Positions 1-7,030 of a stretch of DNA of 14,637 nucleotides are shown here, piece after piece. The stretch comes from an archaeon. Lineage in GTDB: Archaea; Nanobdellota; Nanobdellia; Woesearchaeales; JAGVOV01. The position numbers and the translations under genes were made by a program. A model generated the notes under the pieces. The model saw only the letters and a list, made by a program, of their open reading frames with translations, was not told where the DNA came from and searched no databases. Every line of letters starts with the position of its first letter. The stretch's first letter is position 1. The stretch lies in assembly GCA_020052545.1 (NCBI GenBank), contig JAGVOV010000022.1:1-14637 (forward strand), written 5' to 3'.

Positions 1-66
1 CTGATTTCCTTGAGCAGCGTCCTTTTGAGAAGAAAACATTGTACAAGGCAGCAAAAAAGCAGTAAA

Positions 67-1083
67 ATGGACAAAAAAGCTTTTAGCGCAGTCGCAGCCT
101 ATATCATCCTCTTCATCATCATCATCGTGGCCTGCTTCGCCATCTTCACTAATTATTTTAGGTCTGTGGATTCCACATTCCAGTCGTTCAGGATAAGCAT
201 TGGCAACAGGAACATCGAGAATGGAGCGAATCTCACGATCCTGAATGTGAGCTACAGCATAAACCTGAATCCGGACATCACAAATGTCACAGTGAAGAAC
301 ACAGGCAGGCGGAAGATCAAGCTTTCAGATATCTCTGTCTTCCTCAACACATGGATCCCAAATAGCACGGCAAATATGACAAGGGAAGTGCTCAGCCCGG
401 ATATCGTAAATCCTGGCATCTTGGATCCTGGCGAATCAGCCGCTGTCGCGATAAAGATGGACCTTTCGCTCAACAAGACAAATGTGCTCACAGTCTCGGC
501 CTTTGGCGCGAAAGACATGGTCTATTATGAGAACAGGCGCGATTCTTTCTGGGCCTACAGAGCCACAGACAACGGAACAGATGGCACAACTGTCGACACT
601 GCCCAGATAAACCGTTCTGACAATTCAAGGGCAGTGATGACGCTCAACGTAAACTCAAACAGGTACCTGAGGGCAAACTATTCCTTAAATGTTTCCAGCA
701 GGCTCTTTGACAACAATACACCTATAGAAAATTTGAGCAACTCCTTCACAAATATCTACCAGACCACTGTAGCAGTGGAGCATTATGAGTCCTCAGCAAA
801 CATAAATGTCAGGGAGCTCCAATACTGGACCGGTGCAGCCTGGGGAGTGATAGGGAGCATCCCATGGAGAGGAACAGGGACGAGGAATGAGGGCACCGAT
901 ATAATGAACAGCTCCGGCTTCATAAATCAGGCAAACAAAAATATTGCCATGAATCCGGTGAGGCTCAGGATAAGGTATAGGACAAGCGCCGGAACTCCAA
1001 CTGCCAGGGTAGATCTGCTGCGTTTCAAGCCTTTATACACGGTATTCTGGCGCCCCAGCCAGCCTCACAACTTTGTGAAGTAA
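67..1083 (+). CDS. Pilin-like membrane-anchored surface protein, ArlF/ArlG-like (paralog 1)
   Basis: This 338-residue protein is probably an envelope-side component of the archaellum or pilus. Residues 1-5 are a short basic leader (MDKKA) and residues 6-29 a hydrophobic helix, like a class III (PibD/FlaK) signal with cleavage after A5, although the usual Glu at +5 is absent. Residues about 50-156 look like the beta-sandwich of FlaF/FlaG/archaellin proteins, with the pattern VKNTG...GILDPGES. Residues about 185-330 form a second beta-rich domain ending in the motif YTVFW. About 13 N-X-S/T sequons suggest heavy N-glycosylation. The frame is open to the left edge, with a TTG at 10, but the ATG at 67 gives the same N-terminus as the paralog at 1351-2337 and is preferred. 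No clear TATA box or ribosome binding site is seen in 1-66. The CDS is secure; the stator/anchor role is inference. Confidence 0.8.
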   Translation: MDKKAFSAVAAYIILFIIIIVACFAIFTNYFRSVDSTFQSFRISIGNRNIENGANLTILNVSYSINLNPDITNVTVKNTGRRKIKLSDISVFLNTWIPNSTANMTREVLSPDIVNPGILDPGESAAVAIKMDLSLNKTNVLTVSAFGAKDMVYYENRRDSFWAYRATDNGTDGTTVDTAQINRSDNSRAVMTLNVNSNRYLRANYSLNVSSRLFDNNTPIENLSNSFTNIYQTTVAVEHYESSANINVRELQYWTGAAWGVIGSIPWRGTGTRNEGTDIMNSSGFINQANKNIAMNPVRLRIRYRTSAGTPTARVDLLRFKPLYTVFWRPSQPHNFVK

Positions 1084-1123
1084 TTATAATAATCATTATA
1101 TCTCTAATAAAAATATAAAAATA

Positions 1124-1131
1124 TTTATATA
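1124..1131 (+). promoter_or_regulatory. TATA box (box A) for the RHH gene
   Basis: TTTATATA lies in a very AT-rich stretch, centred about 29 bases before the ATG at 1157. At the archaeal spacing, transcription would start at or just before the ATG, so the mRNA is probably leaderless. No Shine-Dalgarno sequence is present. Confidence 0.65.
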
Positions 1132-1156
1132 CTAAATATGATATAATCACCTAAAT

Positions 1157-1312
1157 ATGAAGAAAGTCAACATAGGCTTGAAAGACAAGACACACACTCA
1201 GGCGAAGCTCATCGCAGTCCTCAAGGGAATGACGATGAACGAATATTTCGAGAAGGCCATTGACGAATCCATAGAAAGGGACAAAGAGCTGATAAAGAAA
1301 GTTTCAGGCTGA
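1157..1312 (+). CDS. Small ribbon-helix-helix (CopG/Arc-like) DNA-binding protein
   Basis: This 51-residue protein begins MKKVNIGLKDKTHTQAKLIA. It has a short basic strand (KKVNIGL, residues 2-8), a helix (about 10-23), the turn GMTMNEY (24-30) and a second helix (about 28-49). This is the layout of ribbon-helix-helix proteins, which dimerise and place the paired strands in the DNA major groove. Similar tiny KVNIG-type RHH proteins are common in archaea, so I trust the fold. It sits between the two paralogous surface-protein genes, 73 bases after the first and 38 before the second, with its own TATA box and probably a leaderless start. Its target is unknown; nearby archaellum promoters are the obvious candidates. 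No toxin gene is adjacent, so a toxin-antitoxin role is less likely. Confidence 0.85.
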   Translation: MKKVNIGLKDKTHTQAKLIAVLKGMTMNEYFEKAIDESIERDKELIKKVSG

Positions 1313-1321
1313 GCATAAGTC

Positions 1322-1329
1322 ATAAATAA
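1322..1329 (+). promoter_or_regulatory. Possible TATA box for paralog 2
   Basis: ATAAATAA is centred about 26 bases before the ATG at 1351, the position expected for a leaderless archaeal transcript. It is a weaker match to the consensus than the other boxes in the window, and the gene could instead be read through from the RHH gene. Confidence 0.4.
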
Positions 1330-1350
1330 CATTGCCGCATAGGCTTCATC

Positions 1351-2337
1351 ATGCAAAAAAAGGGCTTTAGCGCGGTTTTTGCCTATGTAGCAATTTTTGT
1401 GCTTGTCCTGACATTAGGAATTGCGCTTGTGGTGAATTATCATTCCTCGGTGCAGAGCTTCTCAAACAGCTTGCGTAGCTACTACAAAAACATAGCTTCT
1501 ATAGGGGTGAAAATTAATATTACTGTTTATAACATAACATACAATCAGTCAGCAACCCCGGATGAGCTCTATGTCTATGTCCATAACTCGGGCACAAAGA
1601 AGGTGACGCTTGACAGGTTTACTGTCTATGCTCAGAATTACATACCTAATTCCACAGACAACAGGACGATGGAGATATTGGCGCCGGATATGAGGAATTA
1701 TGGCATACTTGATGCAGGGGAAAACCTTTTGATAACCATAAAGAAAGATTTTCAGCTCAACAGGACATACCAACTTGTCATCAGCGCAAGAGGACAGAGA
1801 GATATCGTCCATTTTGCCAACAGGATCGACAAGTTTCAGGCTTTTGTGGCCAGAGATGACGGTCTTGACGGCACAAATGATGACACCACAAGGATAGCGA
1901 CATCCAACAATGTGAGGGCAAGGATACAGGTGAGCAGTGCGCAGAACAGGTTTCTGTACGCGAACTACTCGATGAATGCGTCGCTTTATTCGGATGCGCC
2001 TTATGAGAACGCATCAACTGGCATGAATATCTATAACAGCAGCATCAAGACCGAGCATTATGAGAACAACAACAGGATAACAACAAGAACTGTTGAGGTG
2101 TGGAACGGCACCGCTTTTGTCAATGTGGGAACGCTCCCTTTCCGTGGCACCGCAGCAGGAAATGAGGGCACAGACCTCATTGACTCGACATCTGTAATCA
2201 ACATCACATCAAGGGGACTGGCGAATCCTGCTGCCATCAGAATAAGGGTGGGAACGACGGGACAGACACCAAGCATGTTTGTTGACTTGATGCATTTCAA
2301 GGCATTTTACACAGTCTTCTGGCACGAGACTAATTGA
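1351..2337 (+). CDS. Pilin-like membrane-anchored surface protein, ArlF/ArlG-like (paralog 2)
   Basis: This 328-residue protein aligns along its whole length with the protein at 67-1083. Both have a KK(A/G)FSAV start, a hydrophobic helix (here about residues 6-28), the motif YIPNST.N, GILD.GE in the first beta domain, a D.G.DGT..DT segment, ANYS.N, EHYE, VDL..F and the terminal YTVFW. The short leader MQKKG before FSAV resembles a prepilin-peptidase site with cleavage after G5. The first extracellular domain resembles FlaF/FlaG. The second, with WNGTAFVNVG and regularly spaced strands, resembles a galactose-binding-like jelly roll in pattern only. About 12 N-glycosylation sequons are present. 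The stop overlaps the end of the convergent gene by 8 bases. An envelope-side stator or minor pilin role is inferred from family and context. Confidence 0.82.
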   Translation: MQKKGFSAVFAYVAIFVLVLTLGIALVVNYHSSVQSFSNSLRSYYKNIASIGVKINITVYNITYNQSATPDELYVYVHNSGTKKVTLDRFTVYAQNYIPNSTDNRTMEILAPDMRNYGILDAGENLLITIKKDFQLNRTYQLVISARGQRDIVHFANRIDKFQAFVARDDGLDGTNDDTTRIATSNNVRARIQVSSAQNRFLYANYSMNASLYSDAPYENASTGMNIYNSSIKTEHYENNNRITTRTVEVWNGTAFVNVGTLPFRGTAAGNEGTDLIDSTSVINITSRGLANPAAIRIRVGTTGQTPSMFVDLMHFKAFYTVFWHETN

Positions 2338-3409
2338 GCTTCCTTGTTATCGCTTTGACCATGTCTGATTTTGTGGAGAGCTTGCTCAGCTCATCGGCCA
2401 GCTCCCTGTGCTTCATCACTTCTCTCACCCACTCAGCAAAATCATTCCTTCCGTTGCCGACGTGGAAAATGAAGGTCTGGCTGTCCATCTCAATAAGCTC
2501 GTCGAGGAGCTCATAGAGGTTATGGACCTCTTTGCCGCCCCTTGTGATGAAAGAATACTGCTTCTTCGGAGCTTCCTCAAGCTTCGGCTTTATAGGTTCC
2601 GGCTTGATTGGGGTATCTTCTGGCGCCTCTATGAACGGATTGTACTGATTCGTGACGACCTCATAAAGACCTATGAATTTTTCGATGTTCTTCTCAAAAG
2701 TCGATATCTTGGTGTCCATTGTGTCAACTTTCTCTTTCATCCTGTTTAACACTGCCTCAGTCCCCTCAATCCTCGACTCCTGTTTCTTCAGCTTGTCGTT
2801 GAGATTGTTCGTTATCAATATCAATTCTTTTATCTGCTCAAGGATGAGATTGAGCACAGTCTTGTCCTCATGAGTCTTTCTTTTCCTGTCCTCATCGCTA
2901 ATAGATTCCTGCTGCGCTGCTGGCTTAGGCTGTAGGGATGGCTGTCCTTTGTCTAGCTGAGGCTGGCTAGGTTGTGCAGTGGTCTGGCCCGGTTGCTGGA
3001 CACGCGGATTTTGCTGGGCAACTGGCTGGCCGCCCTGTTGAGGATTTTGGGATTGTGTAGGCTGCATGGCCTGCATTTTAGTTTCATCTTTCAACACAGT
3101 CTGCGCGATCAACTGCACAAGCTCGTTGACAAGCGCATGGTTCGGCTCAGGGATCGGCTCAATCAATTGGATAAGAAGCTGCTTCGCATTCTGCAGCACC
3201 GCCTCTTTATTGATCAAGTTAAAGGGCATCGAGGCAGTGTTTGTTATCAGATCAAGAAGCTCGTTGATGAGCTGCTGGTTAGGCGCAGGAAGAGGAGAGA
3301 CGAGCTCTCCCACGAGGATCCTGGCCTTCGCGCCAATGCTGTCTGCATATTGCCTCCTAGGAGTTTGTTGACTCATTTCCTCTTTTTTGAAGCTGAATGG
3401 ATTTATCAT
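2330..3409 (-). CDS. FlaC/D/E-like archaellum accessory protein with C-terminal DUF5752-like domain
   Basis: This 359-residue cytoplasmic protein has four regions. Residues about 29-105 hold two copies, 46 residues apart, of a helical repeat with the core P(L/I)P.PN..L(I/V)NEL. Residues about 112-168 are a Gln/Pro-rich flexible linker. Residues about 175-261 are a coiled coil ending in KFIGLYEVVTNQYNPFIE, which matches the FlaC signature (a coil, then YE....NPF) of the ArlC/D/E proteins that form the motor's cytoplasmic ring. After a Pro/Lys/Glu linker, residues about 285-345 carry a DUF5752-like domain with FHVGNGRNDFAEWVREV. Classic ArlD/E proteins have a different C-terminal domain, so this pairing is unusual. 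The start at 3409 is chosen from promoter spacing; Met12 (codon at 3374-3376) is an alternative. It is on the same strand as and downstream of the archaellin gene, and convergent with 1351-2337. Confidence 0.8.
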   Translation of the reverse strand: MINPFSFKKEEMSQQTPRRQYADSIGAKARILVGELVSPLPAPNQQLINELLDLITNTASMPFNLINKEAVLQNAKQLLIQLIEPIPEPNHALVNELVQLIAQTVLKDETKMQAMQPTQSQNPQQGGQPVAQQNPRVQQPGQTTAQPSQPQLDKGQPSLQPKPAAQQESISDEDRKRKTHEDKTVLNLILEQIKELILITNNLNDKLKKQESRIEGTEAVLNRMKEKVDTMDTKISTFEKNIEKFIGLYEVVTNQYNPFIEAPEDTPIKPEPIKPKLEEAPKKQYSFITRGGKEVHNLYELLDELIEMDSQTFIFHVGNGRNDFAEWVREVMKHRELADELSKLSTKSDMVKAITRKLN

Positions 3410-3435
3410 AAAGCACTCATAGTTACCACTGCTTC

Positions 3436-3443
3436 ATTTAAAC
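3436..3443 (-). promoter_or_regulatory. Probable TATA box for the FlaC-like gene
   Basis: On the minus strand this reads GTTTAAAT, centred about 30 bases before the ATG at 3409, giving a leaderless or nearly leaderless start. A second TATA-like stretch (TATTTAAA on the minus strand, 3457-3464) is an alternative that would give a leader of about 20 bases. It lies in the 91-base gap after the archaellin gene, so the FlaC-like gene can be transcribed separately from the archaellin. Confidence 0.45.
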
Positions 3444-3500
3444 TTGCAACAGAGCTTTAAATACTTTGTTTACGATTGCAGAATGGATACAAAATTCACA

Positions 3501-4448
3501 CTAAGCTGGCCAGAGTATAAGCTTCCTATCATTTATGACATCTGGTATGCTGCCGGCAAGATAAGTTATGCTGCCCTCTTTCGGGATTATATTTATCTGG
3601 AAAGTATCTTCTTCCTTCAGCGCATTAGATTCCTTGAGCCTGAATTTCATTATGTACACTTCTCCATATTCAAGCACAGAGTCCTTGTTGCCCAGCCTGG
3701 CAACGATGCAATAATATCTTTCAGGTATCACAGTTTGATAGTTGCACACGTTATCTTTCGGGAACTGCGTGATGTTCAATGTGGTGTTCAGGCTATTCTT
3801 GGCCGACTGGTTGTTTGGGCTCTTGGTTACAGAGTATCCATAGATATCCCCATTCTTGGTCACTGGCACCGAATTCAAGCTGATGTTCTCTACTGGAGGT
3901 GTCTCGAGATCCTTGCCCAAGGACACATTCAATATCCCAACAGTCGTAAGATTGAATTCAATGCATTCATTGGCTCCAGTGCAATTCACTCCAAGCCTCA
4001 TGTAATCATTCAGGCCGTCTTCATCAAGGTCATTGTTCAAATACTGCCATAATGTATTGTTTAGATTTGTAAGCGAGATGTTATATTCCTCATTCAGCGT
4101 GTTCTGCAGCCTTGCAGTCAACGCAAGATCCTGAGTGTTGAAAGTCATCTGGGTCGTCCTCAGATTTATTGGGGTCGAGCCGGAGCGCAGCCTTATAGAA
4201 AATTCAATATTGGCTATCGTGTGGGCCGTGGTGTTCGACTCGCCGAGCATCTCAATCACTTCTAAGCCAGTCACGAGCCTTTTCCTTGTCTGGCCACTGA
4301 CAGCAAATGCGCGTTCCTGGAGCACTCCAGAAGTCCTTATTATGACCGCAGCCGCAACCGCCGCAACTAGAATCATCGCTATGAAGATGATTAGGGTCTC
4401 GACTCCCATCACTGCCTTCTTTCTGCTTCTTGACATCCTAAAAAACAT
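3501..4448 (-). CDS. arlB: Archaellin (archaeal flagellin), main filament subunit
   Basis: This 315-residue protein is the likely filament subunit. Its N-terminus (basic SRSRKK, then AVMGVETLIIFIAMILVAA and on to TSGVLQERA) matches archaellins closely, with Glu at the +5 position of the hydrophobic helix and prepilin-peptidase cleavage expected after Ala12. The C-terminal region has IIPKEGSITYLAG and ends in LILWPA, the usual archaellin finish. The length is above the common 200-220 residues because of an enlarged outer domain. That domain holds about 10 N-glycosylation sequons, an Asp-rich loop DLDEDGLND (DxDxDG-type, possibly calcium-binding) and four cysteines in two close pairs (NCTGANEC and C....C near the end), possibly disulfides. 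The start at 4448 fits the TATA box 30 bases upstream; Met5 is an alternative. It is transcribed divergently from the coiled-coil/ATPase operon. Confidence 0.9.
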   Translation of the reverse strand: MFFRMSRSRKKAVMGVETLIIFIAMILVAAVAAAVIIRTSGVLQERAFAVSGQTRKRLVTGLEVIEMLGESNTTAHTIANIEFSIRLRSGSTPINLRTTQMTFNTQDLALTARLQNTLNEEYNISLTNLNNTLWQYLNNDLDEDGLNDYMRLGVNCTGANECIEFNLTTVGILNVSLGKDLETPPVENISLNSVPVTKNGDIYGYSVTKSPNNQSAKNSLNTTLNITQFPKDNVCNYQTVIPERYYCIVARLGNKDSVLEYGEVYIMKFRLKESNALKEEDTFQINIIPKEGSITYLAGSIPDVINDRKLILWPA

Positions 4449-4474
4449 CTTGGCTGTTTTAATTTCAAAGTAAA

Positions 4475-4482
4475 TATATAAA
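4475..4482 (-). promoter_or_regulatory. TATA box for the archaellin gene
   Basis: On the minus strand this is TTTATATA preceded by the purine-rich GAAAAG, which is compatible with a BRE. It is centred about 30 bases before the ATG at 4448, predicting a very short or absent leader. It is a strong consensus match, as expected for an abundant filament protein. Confidence 0.7.
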
Positions 4483-4593
4483 CTTTTCTATTTAATCCAA
4501 TTTTTCTAACTACTCGGTGTCTAAAGTTAAGTCAGTGGCAAATCTTTAGAAGATGGGCTTAAAAAAAACACCATTTTGTAGATACAACAAAGA

Positions 4594-4600
4594 TATATAA
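4594..4600 (+). promoter_or_regulatory. TATA box for the coiled-coil/ATPase operon
   Basis: TATATAA is centred 27 bases before the ATG at 4624, so the mRNA probably starts at the ATG. No Shine-Dalgarno sequence precedes the gene, which supports leaderless initiation of this long operon. Confidence 0.65.
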
Positions 4601-4623
4601 ATTAAGGCGCAAACTTTCAGGCC

Positions 4624-7026
4624 ATGGGTTTGGGACAATTGAGGAACAGCAGCAGTTCGGAGGCTGATCATGCATTCTTCCTCCATAATGGGAAAACTGT
4701 CAAGACATTAGGGCAGCTGCTTGAGGAGCTCAAAGCGATGCAAGAGGCAGATTATCTGCATCATGCAAACCAAGACAAGAATGATTTCTCTGCATGGGTG
4801 ATGCACGAATTCGGGCTTAATGAGCTTTCATCGTCGCTGAAGAACAAGGGCAGGGAACAGGCCATAGAACTGCTGTCAAGTTACTTATATATAGCGGATG
4901 CGATATCAAAGACAAGTTCAAGGAAGATAGAGGAAGTGACAGTCACAAAAACGGGGACAAGGATGGACACATCAAACGACGACGTGCTTGCTAAGCTGAC
5001 ATCAAGGCTTGATGACATAAGAAGATCTCTAGAGAATAGAGAAGAGGCCAGAGAGCCCGTGAAAGAGCCTATGAAGGTCAATCCTGACAATTTCCGGCCT
5101 ATAAAGATCCCGAATCCCCAATCAATTACGGTAGAAGATGAGATAACCAAGACAGCCTCACAAATAAACCTCGACACCGGCGCAAAATCTGCGCTGCTTC
5201 AAGACACATTCAGCAAGCTTAAACCCGAAGTGCAGGTCGAAAGGACATTTTTCTATGATGACAAGGCCTTCATGGACAATAGGGAGAGAAGGCTGAAAGA
5301 TTCAGAATCACAGATCACCAAGAAGCAGACAGAGCTCTCTTTGATGCAGCAGGCCTTTTCCCTGAGAGAGAAGGAATGGCAGGACAAGCTGAATTATTAT
5401 GCCGCGAAGCTGCAGGAGCTTAAGAGCGCAGACAGCAAGACGAATGAAGCTTATGTGCAGATACAGGCAAGCCTCGATAGGAAGCAGCAGGAGCTCCAAA
5501 ATAGAGAGTTGTTGATACAGGCAAAGGAAGCGGAGCTGAAAAAATTCGACATGCTGCAGCATGAGCTGGAGAAGGCGAAGCAAGAGATAGAGAAGAGGCA
5601 CAAGGACATCGATGTGAAGAAGAAGCTAATGGAGCATGAGCTTGAGTCTAAGATAAGAGGGAGGGAAAAGATCCTTGAAGACAGGGAGAAAGAATTGATG
5701 GGAAGGGAGAGAGAGATACTCCAATCAGCCAGGGGAAAGCATGAAGAGCTCACCGGCCTGAATAAGCAGATATCTGTCTTGATTGAAAAGGAGAATGTCC
5801 TCAGGGAAAGGGTAAATTCATTGAGCGAGGAGAAGAAGGCTGTCGCCATGGAAATAGCAGGGGCGAGAAAAGAGCTTTTCATCGCAAGGAATGAGATAGA
5901 GAAGAAGAAAGAAGAGCTGGAGAGAGGAAGAAAGATCCTAGTCAGCAGGGAAGAGACATTGAGCAGGACTTTGAAGCAGAAGACTGAAGAGCTTGACAAG
6001 ATAAAGAAAAGCCTCCTCGAGAAAACGCAATACAGGGAAAATCAGATCGAGCTGAAAAGGCAGCACCTTGAGAGCTTCGAGAAAGAGCTGTTCAAGAAAA
6101 GGGCCATGATAGAGAGCCAGATAAAAGACCTGAATGCGAGATTCAAGGAGAAGTCAAAAGAGCTTTCAACATTCGAAGGAGATGTGAGAAAGAAAGAAGC
6201 GCTGCTGATGAGGAAGGACAGCGAGCTCTCGTCAAAGTTTGAGGATTACAGAAGAAGATCAGAAGAGCTGAAGAAAGAAGTAGCATCGCTTGAGAAAAGG
6301 AAAAATGAACTTGAGCGCAGCATCAAAAGTCTTTCCTCGTCGGAGAAGAGAAGGATAGATACGATAGAGGAGAGAGAGAGGAATGTTGAGAGGGCCGAGG
6401 CAAGGATAAAAGAGAAGGTGGTTGCCGATGGGAAAATCATAGAATCAATCAAGGAAAGAGGGAATGCCGTGCAGAAGAAAGAGTCTTTGCTGGCGCAGAA
6501 AGTGAAAGAGAAAGAAGCAGAGATTGAGAAGCACGCGAAGCTCATCGAGGAGAAGATCCATGAGAGGGAGACAAGGATTAACTACAAGCTCAAGAACTTG
6601 GAAGCGAAGGAGAACGAGCTTGTGAAGAAAGAGGCGCTGATTGAGAAGCAGATAAATGAATTCAACTCATTCAAGGCGGATGCGCAGAGAAGGATTGAGG
6701 AAGCTTATGCGCGCGTCAAGCTCTATGAGCGCGACCTTGTGAAGGAAAAAGAGGAAGTCAAAGCTTTGATGAAATCGAAGCCCGAGACCGAGAAGCTTTT
6801 TGATCAATTGAAGAGAGAAAGCGCAAAGCTTGAGATTATGAAGAAGAGCCTTGAGGAGGAGAAGGCGCAGTTCGAAGGATCCCAAGGCGGCATATTGGCC
6901 AAGACAAGGCAGCTCGAGGAGAAAGAGAGGCAGCTCGAGGCAGAGAAGAGAAGGCTTGAACTCATGAAAAAGAATTATGAGAAAGAGATACAGAATCTCA
7001 AGAGCGAGATAAAAGGAATGTTATGA
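4624..7026 (+). CDS. Long coiled-coil protein with N-terminal DUF5752-like domain
   Basis: This 800-residue protein is first in the operon. Residues about 16-90 form a globular domain with FFLHNGKTVKTLGQLLEEL and then HHANQDKNDFSAWV (46-59). The same order (F..GGK, a leucine-rich helix, H..N..(K/R)NDF..WV) ends the FlaC-like protein at 2330-3409 and fits the DUF5752 pattern as I recall it. Residues about 90-215 are a less ordered linker, and about 217-800 are almost unbroken Glu/Lys/Leu-rich coiled coil. I see no cysteine, signal peptide or membrane segment, so it should be cytoplasmic. There is no Walker A motif, which argues against an SMC/Rad50 ATPase. It ends 4 bases before the next coiled-coil gene. 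A scaffold or tether linked to the archaellar motor is inferred from the shared domain and from co-transcription with the ATPase and platform genes. Confidence 0.8.
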   Translation: MGLGQLRNSSSSEADHAFFLHNGKTVKTLGQLLEELKAMQEADYLHHANQDKNDFSAWVMHEFGLNELSSSLKNKGREQAIELLSSYLYIADAISKTSSRKIEEVTVTKTGTRMDTSNDDVLAKLTSRLDDIRRSLENREEAREPVKEPMKVNPDNFRPIKIPNPQSITVEDEITKTASQINLDTGAKSALLQDTFSKLKPEVQVERTFFYDDKAFMDNRERRLKDSESQITKKQTELSLMQQAFSLREKEWQDKLNYYAAKLQELKSADSKTNEAYVQIQASLDRKQQELQNRELLIQAKEAELKKFDMLQHELEKAKQEIEKRHKDIDVKKKLMEHELESKIRGREKILEDREKELMGREREILQSARGKHEELTGLNKQISVLIEKENVLRERVNSLSEEKKAVAMEIAGARKELFIARNEIEKKKEELERGRKILVSREETLSRTLKQKTEELDKIKKSLLEKTQYRENQIELKRQHLESFEKELFKKRAMIESQIKDLNARFKEKSKELSTFEGDVRKKEALLMRKDSELSSKFEDYRRRSEELKKEVASLEKRKNELERSIKSLSSSEKRRIDTIEERERNVERAEARIKEKVVADGKIIESIKERGNAVQKKESLLAQKVKEKEAEIEKHAKLIEEKIHERETRINYKLKNLEAKENELVKKEALIEKQINEFNSFKADAQRRIEEAYARVKLYERDLVKEKEEVKALMKSKPETEKLFDQLKRESAKLEIMKKSLEEEKAQFEGSQGGILAKTRQLEEKERQLEAEKRRLELMKKNYEKEIQNLKSEIKGML

Positions 7027-7030
7027 CAAA

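Larger units (their letters stand above)
4449..4623. promoter_or_regulatory. Divergent control region between archaellin and the coiled-coil/ATPase operon
   Basis: This 175-base AT-rich gap holds no gene that I can support. Each side has a TATA box at leaderless spacing, so filament and motor genes start from back-to-back promoters about 115 bases apart. A weak inverted repeat (AAAGT at 4467-4471, ACTTT at 4482-4486) brackets the archaellin TATA box and could be an operator. At this length and AT content it may also be chance. Confidence 0.6.

Noticed and set aside
10..66. TTG start at 10 that would add 19 residues to the first surface protein
   Set aside because: The ATG at 67 gives an N-terminus matching the paralog (KK.FSAV plus hydrophobic helix). 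The extension would bury the signal in unrelated basic sequence.
2408..3460. Plus-strand open frames opposite the FlaC-like gene
   Set aside because: They overlap a protein with clear domain structure on the other strand, and their translations show no family pattern.
3444..4052. 202-codon plus-strand frame opposite the archaellin gene
   Set aside because: The opposite strand encodes a recognisable archaellin with the right N- and C-terminal motifs. This frame is its antisense shadow.
4467..4486. Inverted repeat around the archaellin TATA box as a firm operator
   Set aside because: The arms are only 5 bases in AT-rich DNA and no second copy was found near other promoters, so it is mentioned only as a weak possibility.
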